A program made the position numbers and the translations under genes. A stretch of DNA of 8,883 nucleotides. Source: an uncultured Ignavibacteriota bacterium. Its GTDB lineage: Bacteria; Bacteroidota; Ignavibacteria; Tepidaquicellales; Tepidaquicellaceae. A model generated the notes under the pieces. The model did not search any database, was not told the origin of the DNA, and worked only from the letters and a program-made list of their open reading frames with translations. The stretch covers positions 1-8,883 of the forward strand of contig CALGOI010000140.1 of assembly GCA_937959065.1 (NCBI GenBank), written 5' to 3'. Below, piece by piece: positions 1 through 7,823 of this stretch (position 1 is its first letter; each line of letters opens with the position of its first letter).

Positions 1-44
1 TTTTTCTCAAACCCCCATCCACTATCTTTGTACGTATTTAAAAT

Positions 45-60
45 CCCCTCTCGAGAGGGG
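45..60. repeat. Perfect 16-bp palindrome (CCCCTCTCGAGAGGGG)
   Basis: The sequence CCCCTCTCGAGAGGGG equals its own reverse complement. As RNA it would give a 6-bp GC-rich stem with a TCGA loop from either strand. It is flanked by AAAT on the left and TGTGTTA on the right, and neither side has a clear T-run, so it is a poor intrinsic terminator. Similar CCCCTC-N-GAGGGG hairpins are familiar as scattered intergenic repeats in Bacteroidota, so a degenerate dispersed repeat is the favoured reading (inference). Confidence 0.6.
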
Positions 61-120
61 TGTGTTACCAACACCATAATATTTAACCATACTACCATGA
101 ACAACTCAAGAATAAATTCG

Positions 121-180
121 AGCCCATTCGCGTCAATCCGTGTTAATTGGCCTGCCTGCCGAGGAACGATGGCAGGTGGC
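121..180. repeat. Putative dispersed intergenic repeat with CCTGCC/GGCAGG hairpin
   Basis: CCTGCC at 155-160 pairs with GGCAGG at 171-176 around a 10-nt loop, and three further pairs (two of them wobble) extend the stem to 152/179. Just upstream, CGCGTCAATCCGTGTTAAT (130-148) contains two related short units, CGTCAAT and CGTGTTAAT. The block is much richer in G+C than its surroundings and does not code. The combination resembles the short, hairpin-bearing, multi-copy intergenic elements seen in Bacteroidota and Ignavibacteria genomes. This is recognition by style, not a database match. Confidence 0.4.
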
Positions 181-286
181 TAAAAAAAATTTCAAAAATT
201 CAACTACTCTGAAAGCTGCTGTTTTTACAAGCCCGTTTCCCGGACTAAATACAAAAATTTTTTAAACACATATTAAATCAATTACA

Positions 287-318
287 GAAAATAAGAAGGC
301 GGGTTGGTTACCCGCCTT
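287..318 (-). terminator. Rho-independent terminator of the minus-strand operon
   Basis: A perfect 9-bp stem, AAGGCGGGT (296-304) with ACCCGCCTT (310-318), encloses a 5-nt loop. Read on the minus strand, the stem is followed directly by CTTATTTTC, a T-rich tract suitable for intrinsic termination. It lies about 100 nt past the stop codon of the PorV-like gene, with no other gene between, so it probably ends the transcript covering the TonB receptor, the large T9SS protein and the PorV-like protein. Confidence 0.8.
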
Positions 319-357
319 GAGAGAGTGAGATGAAAGGAGATAATAAATTAAAGGAGT

Positions 358-405
358 ATCCCGGATTTTTCCGGGTTATAAATCCCGGGTTTTCATCCCG
401 GGATT
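358..405. repeat. Two adjacent CCCGG hairpins in the 3' untranslated region
   Basis: AATCCCGGG (381-389) pairs perfectly with CCCGGGATT (397-405) around a 7-nt loop, and CCCGG (360-364) pairs with CCGGG (371-375) around a 6-nt loop. The unit ATCCCGG occurs three times (358, 382, 395), so the two hairpins look like repeated copies of one motif and could also pair with each other. They begin 15 nt after the stop codon of the PorV-like gene on the minus strand and lie before the terminator. Neither is followed by a good T-run in that direction, so a role in 3'-end stability is more likely than termination (inference). Confidence 0.7.
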
Positions 406-420
406 AGGTGCCGCTTCTTT

Positions 421-1464
421 TTAAAAATCAACATTCAAAGTGAAATATTGATTGGTCGAATTAAACCCGTCTTCGGTTACTACCCTGTATGCATAGTCAA
501 ATCCGAGCATGAAATTCCCGAATGGGTATTTTAACCCGGCTCCGAATGACGGACCGAATAACGCTTCGTCGCTTTCCTTATTTGCATAGTATACACCTGC
601 TCCTCTGAGGAACAGATTATTATTATAATTATATTCTAAACCAAATTTGTATTCATCACTCGAAAAAGTAGAGTTCTGGAAAGTAGATGAAAGCGTTACA
701 TTGTTGGACTTATTTAATTTTGCATTATATGAAATTCCGATCTCAAGATTTGTTGGTAGCTCAAATTCCTGTAAAGTCACTCGTCGTACAACGGTTAATC
801 CGTTCTCGACAAATGTTCTGTCAAGACCCGGACCATCGAATTTCATTTTTGGACCAAGATTTTTTAAAGCAATTCCGAATCTCAGACCGCTTGATCCGGC
901 AACATATTGAATTCCAAAATCCAGGGCAACACCGGTAGCGCTGACATCAGCAATCGTCTCATTTATAAGCTTGATGTTAGTTCCTAGATGTATCCTGTCC
1001 GTCATAGCCCTCGCAAAACTTAGATTACCTACTATATAAGTAGGGGAGTATGTAGCACCGGTACCTTCCGGGCTGGTCTCGGTTGTTATCTGTATTGCAT
1101 CACCGAAGCTAAGCGATCTGACTGATGCTCCCAGGTAACCAAGATCACCGAGTTTTACTACACCGGCAACATACTGCATATTTATGTCGGCAATGTAATT
1201 CATATGAGAAAACATTACTTCCCCTGTCGGACTCTCAAGCTGGCTAAGCCCGGCAGGATTCCAGTACATTGCTTCAATTCCGGTTACACTTGCAAGGTTT
1301 GACCCTTGTAATGATGTACCGACAGAGCCGAGCGGAATAAGCAATTCTGGAGCAGCCATGGTACCCAGCTTTGTCCTTGGGCCTGCTTCTGCATTTTTTA
1401 CCGTATTTTGAATTATTATGACTACGGCAATTAACAGTAAATATTTGATATATGCGATTTTCAT
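421..1464 (-). CDS. PorV/PorQ-family outer-membrane beta-barrel protein
   Basis: This 347-residue protein has an N-terminal signal peptide: a long hydrophobic core at about residues 8-19 and a likely signal peptidase I site after NAEA (24-27). The mature protein has alternating beta-strand character throughout. The segment GIEAMYWNPAGLS (62-74) is the hallmark of the PorV/PorQ branch of FadL-like barrels, and the chain ends in LNVDF with a C-terminal Phe, as expected for BAM-inserted outer-membrane proteins. In known T9SSs, PorV shuttles cargo from the translocon to the attachment complex and PorQ works with PorZ; which role this paralogue has cannot be told. It is the last gene of the unit, 68 nt after the large T9SS protein. 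AAGGA lies 8 nt before the ATG and supports the start. It is somewhat shorter than typical PorV, so it may be a specialised paralogue. The family is fairly certain, the exact role is not. Confidence 0.85.
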   Translation of the reverse strand: MKIAYIKYLLLIAVVIIIQNTVKNAEAGPRTKLGTMAAPELLIPLGSVGTSLQGSNLASVTGIEAMYWNPAGLSQLESPTGEVMFSHMNYIADINMQYVAGVVKLGDLGYLGASVRSLSFGDAIQITTETSPEGTGATYSPTYIVGNLSFARAMTDRIHLGTNIKLINETIADVSATGVALDFGIQYVAGSSGLRFGIALKNLGPKMKFDGPGLDRTFVENGLTVVRRVTLQEFELPTNLEIGISYNAKLNKSNNVTLSSTFQNSTFSSDEYKFGLEYNYNNNLFLRGAGVYYANKESDEALFGPSFGAGLKYPFGNFMLGFDYAYRVVTEDGFNSTNQYFTLNVDF

Positions 1465-1488
1465 TTTTCTATTCCTTTTTAAGTTTTT

Positions 1489-1520
1489 GGGAATAACCCG
1501 GTCTTCACCTGGTTATTCCC
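1489..1520. repeat. Intercistronic hairpin between the T9SS protein and PorV-like genes
   Basis: GGGAATAACC (1489-1498) is perfectly complementary to GGTTATTCCC (1511-1520). The stem continues after one mismatch with GGT/ACC (1500-1502 with 1507-1509), leaving a four-base loop. Read on the minus strand it sits 12 nt after the upstream stop codon and is followed by an A-rich stretch (AAAAACTT), not a T-run, so it does not look like an intrinsic terminator. A processing or stability element that adjusts the amount of PorV-like mRNA relative to upstream genes is a plausible role (inference). Confidence 0.75.
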
Positions 1521-1532
1521 GATTTAACTTAT

Positions 1533-4500
1533 TTAAAAGTCGACTCTTTCTTGTGCCGTCATTACAGCGAACTTCAGTACTTTGTTTCCAATACCCGGTG
1601 CGTCAATTAAAGCTATGTACATACCGGATGCGATTGGAACATTTTCTGAGTTCTTAAGATCATATTGCATGGTTGATTCTGTATTGTCTTTACTGAGTAC
1701 TCTTATCAAATCACCATTCAGTGTATATATCTTTATTGTACATTGTTCGGGAAGCCTCCTGAATGTGACAAACCTGTTTATAAGGCTTGTTTGTAAAGTA
1801 TTGAAGGCGTAAAATGGATTAGGAACAATGTTTATTTTCTCAAGGTCATTTCTAGATGAAGCCAATTCGTTGCTTCCAATAACGGGTTTTACTGTCTCAA
1901 ATTCATAATACAAAGGTATTCCCGGTTCTATATTGGGTTCGGTGACAGTGTAAGGGTAGAAATTCAATTTATCACCCGCAAAGTATGCAGGGCTTCCTCC
2001 ATTAATTAGTTTTGGCGACCATACATACATTATGTCTACTTGAGCCTGATTGATAAACAGATTCTTGGAAGTGTAGAACGGATTTGGAGTTGAACTGTAA
2101 TCAGATCTCATTATATATGTGACCATTCGTGAGCCCAATGAGTCGGCAGTTGGTTCCCAGGTAGTTGGAGCCGGACCGAAATCATTATTCACCAGAAAGG
2201 CAACATTGACCTGTCTCCTGGTAGAGCCGGTACTGTCCGTTGGATCAATTTCATAGACCTTAAAAGGAACTTCTACATAATCCTGATAAGAGTATGTAAA
2301 ATTATTTGTAACCAGGTAACGGTATGCCTTTTGACCGTTACCAATTCCGGTAAATTCAATTTCGACCGGTCTAACCATGCTTGCAGTTACGGTGGATGCC
2401 AGACCTGTGTAAGTTGTCTGAGTCGGCCATGAAACGCTCATCATTCTTGACTGCCATTGTCTGTCAGAGTTGTAGAGGTATCGGCTGCCTTCAAGATTCC
2501 GGTTGTTTGACGGTGTATATTCCCAACCGTTCCTGCGGGTTTGGATACTATCACGGGGAAGTAATGCACCTGTTTCACTTATAATATCACGTATAACGCC
2601 TCTGTTGTAGTTCTGTATTTTTTTCACGATGGTGAGAATTCCGTCAACAATTCTTGATGAATCCTGTGCGTTCCCTGATGAATATTTAAGATTCCTTCTT
2701 AAAGTATCATAGGAACTGCCGTTGTCCATGCTTCTCAATACATTGTATGTAGTATCCGGTGACCGGTATAGAATTTTATACCTGGCAGTAACGACTTTAT
2801 CCTGATTTGCTACTATTGGTATGACTCCCAGGTCCCTTCTGTTGGTATTAAGAGTATCCGAATTTTTTAATGTGTATTCGGATCCTGCTACCGGAGCTTC
2901 AGGTACCACCTCTATCAATGCACTCAAGAATGAATTTGAAATAATTGTCCTTTGTGAAGAGTTGGTTGGATTTGTTCTGTTTGCATAAGCGATAACAGCA
3001 AATTTATATGTATTTCCATAAATAAGTTCTGAACGTCCTCCATATTCTTCTGGGAAGTTCGTTTTTGTGATGGTTATGGATCTGTTTATTCCAAAATTCG
3101 GGAATCCGTCCGGGGTAGAGAATTCGAAAGGCGGTACAACATTGATCACGGTTTTTATTGTAGTATCACCGGCGGTTACTTCAATTGTATCCAGAATTGT
3201 ACCTATATTGTCTCTTTTATCATATATAGCCAGGAGCGATACATTGTTTGAGAATAAAGTACTGGGATCAGTAAAATCAGGGAAGCTGGTTGCGGATTTT
3301 TTTATTTCATAGATCTGGTATCCCTGGAAAACTAACCGGCTGCTGTCACTTACAGGCTGTAATAAAGTATCGAGAAGATTATAGCTTTCTGAAGTATCTC
3401 CCCAAGAAAGTGTAATATTTACAGTACCTATTGAACCTGTAGGCCTGGAACTCCAATTGACAACCGGTTTAGGAGGAGGTGGATTTACTTTGAAATTTGC
3501 ATTGAATAAATTTTGGGCAACCTGGTCAAGGTCTCTTAACTTTGTTACAGCATTAAGATTGTTTGAACCTTTTGCTACAAATTGAGCTAATACTATTCTT
3601 TGAGTATCATTTGGATTAATTGTGAAATTTTGATCTCCGGAATTGAAAATGAATCTTCTATCACCGGGGTCACTACTTGTAACGGTTCCGCTCAGACCTC
3701 CGCAATTATTTACATATGCCTGATTCGGATCATTTCCGACTCCCGTTACTTCTGTCCAACCGGCACCGGTTTCTGGGTCACCCGCATAGCAGTATTTGGT
3801 TGGTTGCAGATTGGTGGGGAATAGGTACGGGCTACCATCTTTTTTTATTCCACTCATAAAATTATACGCTTCTATAGGCTGCTGTGGATCCTGTTCACAA
3901 GTTACACCACCGGCACTTGTATTTGTAAAATAAACGAAAGATGTTAATCCTAATAATCTCCATCCTGTTTTAACCCGTTTGTTATTAGATCCGGGTGGAT
4001 CATAAAAAACTACAGAGTCGGAAGGATTTCCTGTAAAAATCTCAGGACTTTTAAAGAAATCCATTCCTGATGCCGGGGGATTTTGACCATAAGACGGGGG
4101 ATTCCCGGATCCATCAGTATTATCACTATTGTAACAATAAGCAAAGTCATTTACTCTTCTTTGGAAGAGTGCAGTATCACAGCCAATATAATCGTCATCG
4201 GCATCACCCAGGTCCGGATCAACCACTACACTAAAATGTGTTCCGTTCCAGGGTTTGTCACCTTTATTAATGACTGTCCAGTTAACGAATTGTAAATTCT
4301 CCAGTCCCTGCGTATTGTAGCACCACAGAGTTAGTTGAACTTGAGCATTCATTGGAGCTGTACCCCCTGAAAAGCCTTCACTTTGCGAATGATTTTCTAT
4401 ATACGCGTCAGTAAGACAAACGAATATTGTCTGAGATGCATCTTTGATTCCTGGCTTATCTACACCCGGATCATAAGTCCCGTTTGAATTGATGTCCACA

Positions 4501-4913
4501 TATGGGGCACCAAAAGGAACCATTAATCCCCAGTTATCATAATCCGGATTTGTTCCCGGTTCATCGGAGTCACTAATTTTATAAATTTTAAATATATCAC
4601 TTGTAACCGGTGAACCATTGTCTATATAACCGGGCTGGTATTCACCGGAATAAGATGCGGTGGCTAATCTAAGAGCTCCTTCTATGTATGCTCCAATAGA
4701 AAGCCCGGCGGTAAAGATTGCAAACCTGTTACTTCCTTTAGGCCACATAAATCCGGGTGTATTGTTTGTCCTGATATCCTGGTCAAAAGTTCCGGAATTT
4801 TGTACCCAGGCATCAATATTATTTGCATTCATGTTATTCTGTGCCTTAATGAATGCAGTGGGAGCATCAAGAATTGAAACCGCTATAATCAGTAATATTA
4901 ATTTGAGCCTCAT
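1533..4913 (-). CDS. Large secreted protein with divergent T9SS-type C-terminal domain
   Basis: This 1126-residue protein starts with a signal peptide (about residues 1-24, probable cleavage before Q25). The N-terminal half (about 30-470) is rich in Asp, Asn, Gly and aromatic residues. It contains a calcium-loop-like motif DINSNGTYDPGVD (140-152), an acidic run DPDLGDADDDYIG (232-244) and seven cysteines (166, 198, 245, 260, 339, 375, 404). After a PPPP linker (478-481) comes a fibronectin-III-like stretch (about 485-670), then beta-rich sequence. The last ~100 residues (from about 1026, with VPNPF at 1030-1034) resemble the FlgD-like/T9SS type A sorting domain, including SGMYI near 1096-1100 and KVLKF at 1111-1115, but with about 11 extra residues ending in VDF. 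It is therefore expected outside the cell or on its surface. No catalytic motif was recognised. The start lacks a Shine-Dalgarno sequence but is fixed by the signal peptide; it lies 18 nt after the receptor stop in the same frame, so coupled translation is likely. A structural or substrate-binding partner of the receptor is the best guess. Confidence 0.8.
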   Translation of the reverse strand: MRLKLILLIIAVSILDAPTAFIKAQNNMNANNIDAWVQNSGTFDQDIRTNNTPGFMWPKGSNRFAIFTAGLSIGAYIEGALRLATASYSGEYQPGYIDNGSPVTSDIFKIYKISDSDEPGTNPDYDNWGLMVPFGAPYVDINSNGTYDPGVDKPGIKDASQTIFVCLTDAYIENHSQSEGFSGGTAPMNAQVQLTLWCYNTQGLENLQFVNWTVINKGDKPWNGTHFSVVVDPDLGDADDDYIGCDTALFQRRVNDFAYCYNSDNTDGSGNPPSYGQNPPASGMDFFKSPEIFTGNPSDSVVFYDPPGSNNKRVKTGWRLLGLTSFVYFTNTSAGGVTCEQDPQQPIEAYNFMSGIKKDGSPYLFPTNLQPTKYCYAGDPETGAGWTEVTGVGNDPNQAYVNNCGGLSGTVTSSDPGDRRFIFNSGDQNFTINPNDTQRIVLAQFVAKGSNNLNAVTKLRDLDQVAQNLFNANFKVNPPPPKPVVNWSSRPTGSIGTVNITLSWGDTSESYNLLDTLLQPVSDSSRLVFQGYQIYEIKKSATSFPDFTDPSTLFSNNVSLLAIYDKRDNIGTILDTIEVTAGDTTIKTVINVVPPFEFSTPDGFPNFGINRSITITKTNFPEEYGGRSELIYGNTYKFAVIAYANRTNPTNSSQRTIISNSFLSALIEVVPEAPVAGSEYTLKNSDTLNTNRRDLGVIPIVANQDKVVTARYKILYRSPDTTYNVLRSMDNGSSYDTLRRNLKYSSGNAQDSSRIVDGILTIVKKIQNYNRGVIRDIISETGALLPRDSIQTRRNGWEYTPSNNRNLEGSRYLYNSDRQWQSRMMSVSWPTQTTYTGLASTVTASMVRPVEIEFTGIGNGQKAYRYLVTNNFTYSYQDYVEVPFKVYEIDPTDSTGSTRRQVNVAFLVNNDFGPAPTTWEPTADSLGSRMVTYIMRSDYSSTPNPFYTSKNLFINQAQVDIMYVWSPKLINGGSPAYFAGDKLNFYPYTVTEPNIEPGIPLYYEFETVKPVIGSNELASSRNDLEKINIVPNPFYAFNTLQTSLINRFVTFRRLPEQCTIKIYTLNGDLIRVLSKDNTESTMQYDLKNSENVPIASGMYIALIDAPGIGNKVLKFAVMTAQERVDF

Positions 4914-4931
4914 TTTTCGTTGTGTTAGTGT

Positions 4932-7823
4932 TTAGAAACTAACTTTGACACCGAATCGTACTTGTCTTGGGGTTCCCCAATTCCCTATTAATTGTATCCT
5001 GTCTTTAAAATTTTCTTTATAATTCTCGTTTTGTGAATTACCTGTCGGTGTCTGCAGGTAACCGTTATCGTCCGGTCTTCCCGTAGCTCCGTATACACCG
5101 TTTATAAGTTCATTATTCAGAACATTAAGGGCGTATATATAAAAATTCCAGTTTGTCTTCCATATGTCCACAGTCTTATCCAGTTTCATATCAAGTCTTA
5201 AATTCCATCCTGTGTAAATACCATTTTTTGTAGAGATGGCTTCCCCGTCATCACCAAAGGCTGTTCTTGGAAGGTCTCTCACGGTATATGGTCTTCCGCT
5301 GTTGAAACTGAATAATGTATTTAATCCCAAATTAGATAAGACTGCTCCCAGGAATCCTTTCGGTACATCTTCGTATCCAAACCGATAATCAATATTTATA
5401 ACTCCTGTGTGTCTTTGATCATAATCTAAAGGGAATTCGAATACAGGAAGTTGTCCTTCTGGATTGTTTGCCAGGGCAAATTTAGTGTTCGGATCAGAAC
5501 CAACACCAGATGCATATAGTAATGTATAAGCAATATCAATTGCCAGCCTGTTTACTCTTCTCATACTGAGACTAAAGTCAAGTCCCCTTGAAATACTGAA
5601 ATCGGAATTGAAATATATTGCGTAACCGGAAGGAACAGTGGAGGATCCTGCAATCCTTGTAATACCAATTTGATCCTGTGTTTCCCTATAATAAGCTGTC
5701 ATACCAAAATTTACAAAGTCACCTACTTGCTGTTTAAATCCTATCTCATAGGAAGTCAGTTTTTCAGGTTGTAAAGATGAGTTCTCAGCTACATTCTGAA
5801 CAGAATTTGAGAAGAAGTTTCTGAATGCAAGTTTGTTTATATATAAGAAATCCAGCGGAGGCATTTGAACAAACTTACCGTAATTAGCAATAAATACTGT
5901 TTTGTCTGTAATAGGGAATGAGAAGCCAAGCCTTGGGCTGATATCAATATTAGGAGAGCTTTGTTCATAATCATCATCAGATAATAAAACACCGTCGTTT
6001 CCAACAAGGTTGTTAGGGTCTTTAATTACATCCGTATTCACATCAAGATAATCCATTCTAAGACCTAAGTTCACTACGAAGTCATCGAAGATTATCTTAT
6101 CCCTTAAATAAGCTGCTGCAATAATAGGATGCTTAGGATTAAAATCTTCGTCACTAACAATCTGGTTACCGTACTGGTCTCTAATGTCATATCCATAAGA
6201 ATTAAGCAGTACGTTTCTTCCAAACCATAGATTCTGCGGATCAGTCTGGGGAAGACCTGTAACAGGATCGATCGGATTATTAGCAATGCCTGCAGGATTT
6301 AAGAGTACTTTTTTGAGTGTGTGATATCTGTATTCTCCGCCGAATTTAAATTCGTGGTCGCCAGTCTTTGTTGTTAATAAAGCGAGTGTAGCGTCAAATT
6401 TACCTCCTATATAACTGAGTTCTTTTTTGTTGTATTGATTAAATACTCTTCCTCCTTGTCTGAATACATTTCCAGTCTCTTCAGCATTTCCAAGGATTGT
6501 TCCCTGTAATTCGGATCCAGTTTCTCTCTGGACTGCAAGCAATATTGGGTTGCTGTTTGTGTCGCCGTATGCAAACCAGTTCCCTAAGAACCATGCGTCA
6601 CCCTGCTCATCAGTTGATTTATAATAGCTGCCCTGAAGTTCATAAAAGAATTTTGAAGTTACATCATGGGAGATACGTCCATAGAACTGGTTATCCCTGA
6701 TTATCTGAAGCGGATTTCTGCTTGAATTGGTTTTCCAGTAACTTTGTACAAAATTTCTGAAATTATTATCTGTAACCAGAGCACCTAGTTTTAATACAAT
6801 TGGAGGACCGTTCTTAAGTTCAGTTAAATTCAGAGAGAGCCTGCCGCTATAATTCCAGATTTTTTGCTGATAATTCGGAATAATTCCGTCTTCGAAAAGT
6901 TCTTCCGCTATCCAGCTTGGATTCTGGACCTGCAAGAACTGTCTTTCAACTGAAGTGTAGAAATTGATAACCCGGGAGAGGTCTTTGCTTGGAATAAGCG
7001 GACCTCCAAAAGAAACGTTATAAAGGTTATAACCCTGGGCAGTGGTATTATTCCAATCCCCGTTGAATTCGTCTGTGATAGCTTCTATCGAACCAGTATA
7101 GATATTAGTTCCACCCCGTGTAGTAACATTAATTACTCCACCAAGAGCGTTACCATATTCAGCTCCGAATCCTCCGGTCAGTACGGCAATTTCCTGCAGC
7201 AGACTGTTAGGTACGAATGCATTAGAATTACCGGTAACAGGGTTAGTAGTAACCACCCCGTCAACCATTACCAGGTTCTCGTTAGATCGTGTACCACGGA
7301 TGTTTATATTAACACCTCTTTCATCTGTAACAACACCAACCGAGGTTGCAACAATATTTTGGATACCTCTTTTACCGGTGTTCTCGATTTGTTGGCTGTT
7401 TATTACAGTACCTGTCTGGTTAATGTCAAGTGAGCTCCTGGTAGCTGTTACGGGAATTTCTTCAATTTCGATACCGCCTTCGGTACCAAGTTTGAAGTTT
7501 GTTTCTGTTCTTTTATCTACAGAAACTTTTACCCCATTAGCGGTTTTTGTCTGGTAACCGACATATGAGGCTTCCAAATCATAAACACCGACATCTACGT
7601 TAAGTATTATATATTCACCATTTTCGTTGGTTTCAGCACCTTTATTGGTACCTGAAATCTTAACGATGGCGCCTACCAAAGGAGCATTGTCAGAATTGTC
7701 AACAACTCTTCCATAAATACTTCCTGTTGTTTGACCATAGGAAGTTGAATTGACAATAAGGGAGGAAATTATTACAATAATAACTGACAAAAATCCTTTG
7801 GAGAGAATTTTTGCGTGTCTCAT
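4932..7823 (-). CDS. TonB-dependent outer-membrane receptor with carboxypeptidase-regulatory-like domain
   Basis: This 963-residue protein is an energy-coupled importer of the outer membrane. A signal peptide (about 1-30, hydrophobic core 11-24) is followed by a CarboxypepD_reg-like beta-sandwich (about 33-115; GSIYGRVVD, PLVGAIVKISGT, NENGEYIILNV). The plug domain (about 120-236) contains EEIPVTATRSS (121-131), INIRGTRSNENLVMVDGV near 173-190 and GAEYGNALGGVINVTTRGG near 220-238. The rest is a 22-strand-type barrel ending in VRFGVKVSF, with the C-terminal Phe used by the BAM machinery. Length and domain order match TonB receptors of Bacteroidota and Ignavibacteria. No SusD-like gene is present; the next gene is a T9SS-exported protein instead, so this is not a typical Sus pair. 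AGGAGA lies 7 nt before the ATG, and the leader holds a large imperfect palindrome. The substrate (glycan, peptide, siderophore or other) cannot be deduced. The family call is very secure. Confidence 0.95.
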   Translation of the reverse strand: MRHAKILSKGFLSVIIVIISSLIVNSTSYGQTTGSIYGRVVDNSDNAPLVGAIVKISGTNKGAETNENGEYIILNVDVGVYDLEASYVGYQTKTANGVKVSVDKRTETNFKLGTEGGIEIEEIPVTATRSSLDINQTGTVINSQQIENTGKRGIQNIVATSVGVVTDERGVNINIRGTRSNENLVMVDGVVTTNPVTGNSNAFVPNSLLQEIAVLTGGFGAEYGNALGGVINVTTRGGTNIYTGSIEAITDEFNGDWNNTTAQGYNLYNVSFGGPLIPSKDLSRVINFYTSVERQFLQVQNPSWIAEELFEDGIIPNYQQKIWNYSGRLSLNLTELKNGPPIVLKLGALVTDNNFRNFVQSYWKTNSSRNPLQIIRDNQFYGRISHDVTSKFFYELQGSYYKSTDEQGDAWFLGNWFAYGDTNSNPILLAVQRETGSELQGTILGNAEETGNVFRQGGRVFNQYNKKELSYIGGKFDATLALLTTKTGDHEFKFGGEYRYHTLKKVLLNPAGIANNPIDPVTGLPQTDPQNLWFGRNVLLNSYGYDIRDQYGNQIVSDEDFNPKHPIIAAAYLRDKIIFDDFVVNLGLRMDYLDVNTDVIKDPNNLVGNDGVLLSDDDYEQSSPNIDISPRLGFSFPITDKTVFIANYGKFVQMPPLDFLYINKLAFRNFFSNSVQNVAENSSLQPEKLTSYEIGFKQQVGDFVNFGMTAYYRETQDQIGITRIAGSSTVPSGYAIYFNSDFSISRGLDFSLSMRRVNRLAIDIAYTLLYASGVGSDPNTKFALANNPEGQLPVFEFPLDYDQRHTGVINIDYRFGYEDVPKGFLGAVLSNLGLNTLFSFNSGRPYTVRDLPRTAFGDDGEAISTKNGIYTGWNLRLDMKLDKTVDIWKTNWNFYIYALNVLNNELINGVYGATGRPDDNGYLQTPTGNSQNENYKENFKDRIQLIGNWGTPRQVRFGVKVSF

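Larger units (their letters stand above)
1..286. other. Non-coding intergenic tail with repeat-like sequence
   Basis: No credible gene was found on either strand. The stretch lies beyond the terminator of the minus-strand operon. It holds a perfect 16-bp palindrome at 45-60, a hairpin-bearing GC-richer block around 120-180 set in AT-rich DNA, and A/T tracts at 183-190 and 251-262. The abrupt change in composition from AT-rich to the GC-richer block is typical of dispersed intergenic repeats in this group of bacteria, but copy number cannot be judged from one window. Confidence 0.6.

Noticed and set aside
23..30. TATCTTTG on the plus strand, a match to the Bacteroidota -7 promoter box TAnnTTTG
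   Set aside because: No -33 TTG at the right distance within the window and no plus-strand gene downstream; likely chance or part of a repeat.
330..407. Plus-strand ORF of 25 codons starting ATG at 330
   Set aside because: Very short, no convincing ribosome-binding site, and it runs through the inverted repeats of the operon's 3' tail.
647..938. Overlapping plus-strand ORFs of 80-90 codons inside the PorV-like gene
   Set aside because: Antisense shadows of a well-supported gene; no signal peptide, no recognisable domain and no ribosome-binding site.
4932..7823. SusC identity for the TonB receptor
   Set aside because: Domain order is compatible, but no SusD-like lipoprotein follows, so a Sus-type glycan role is not supported.
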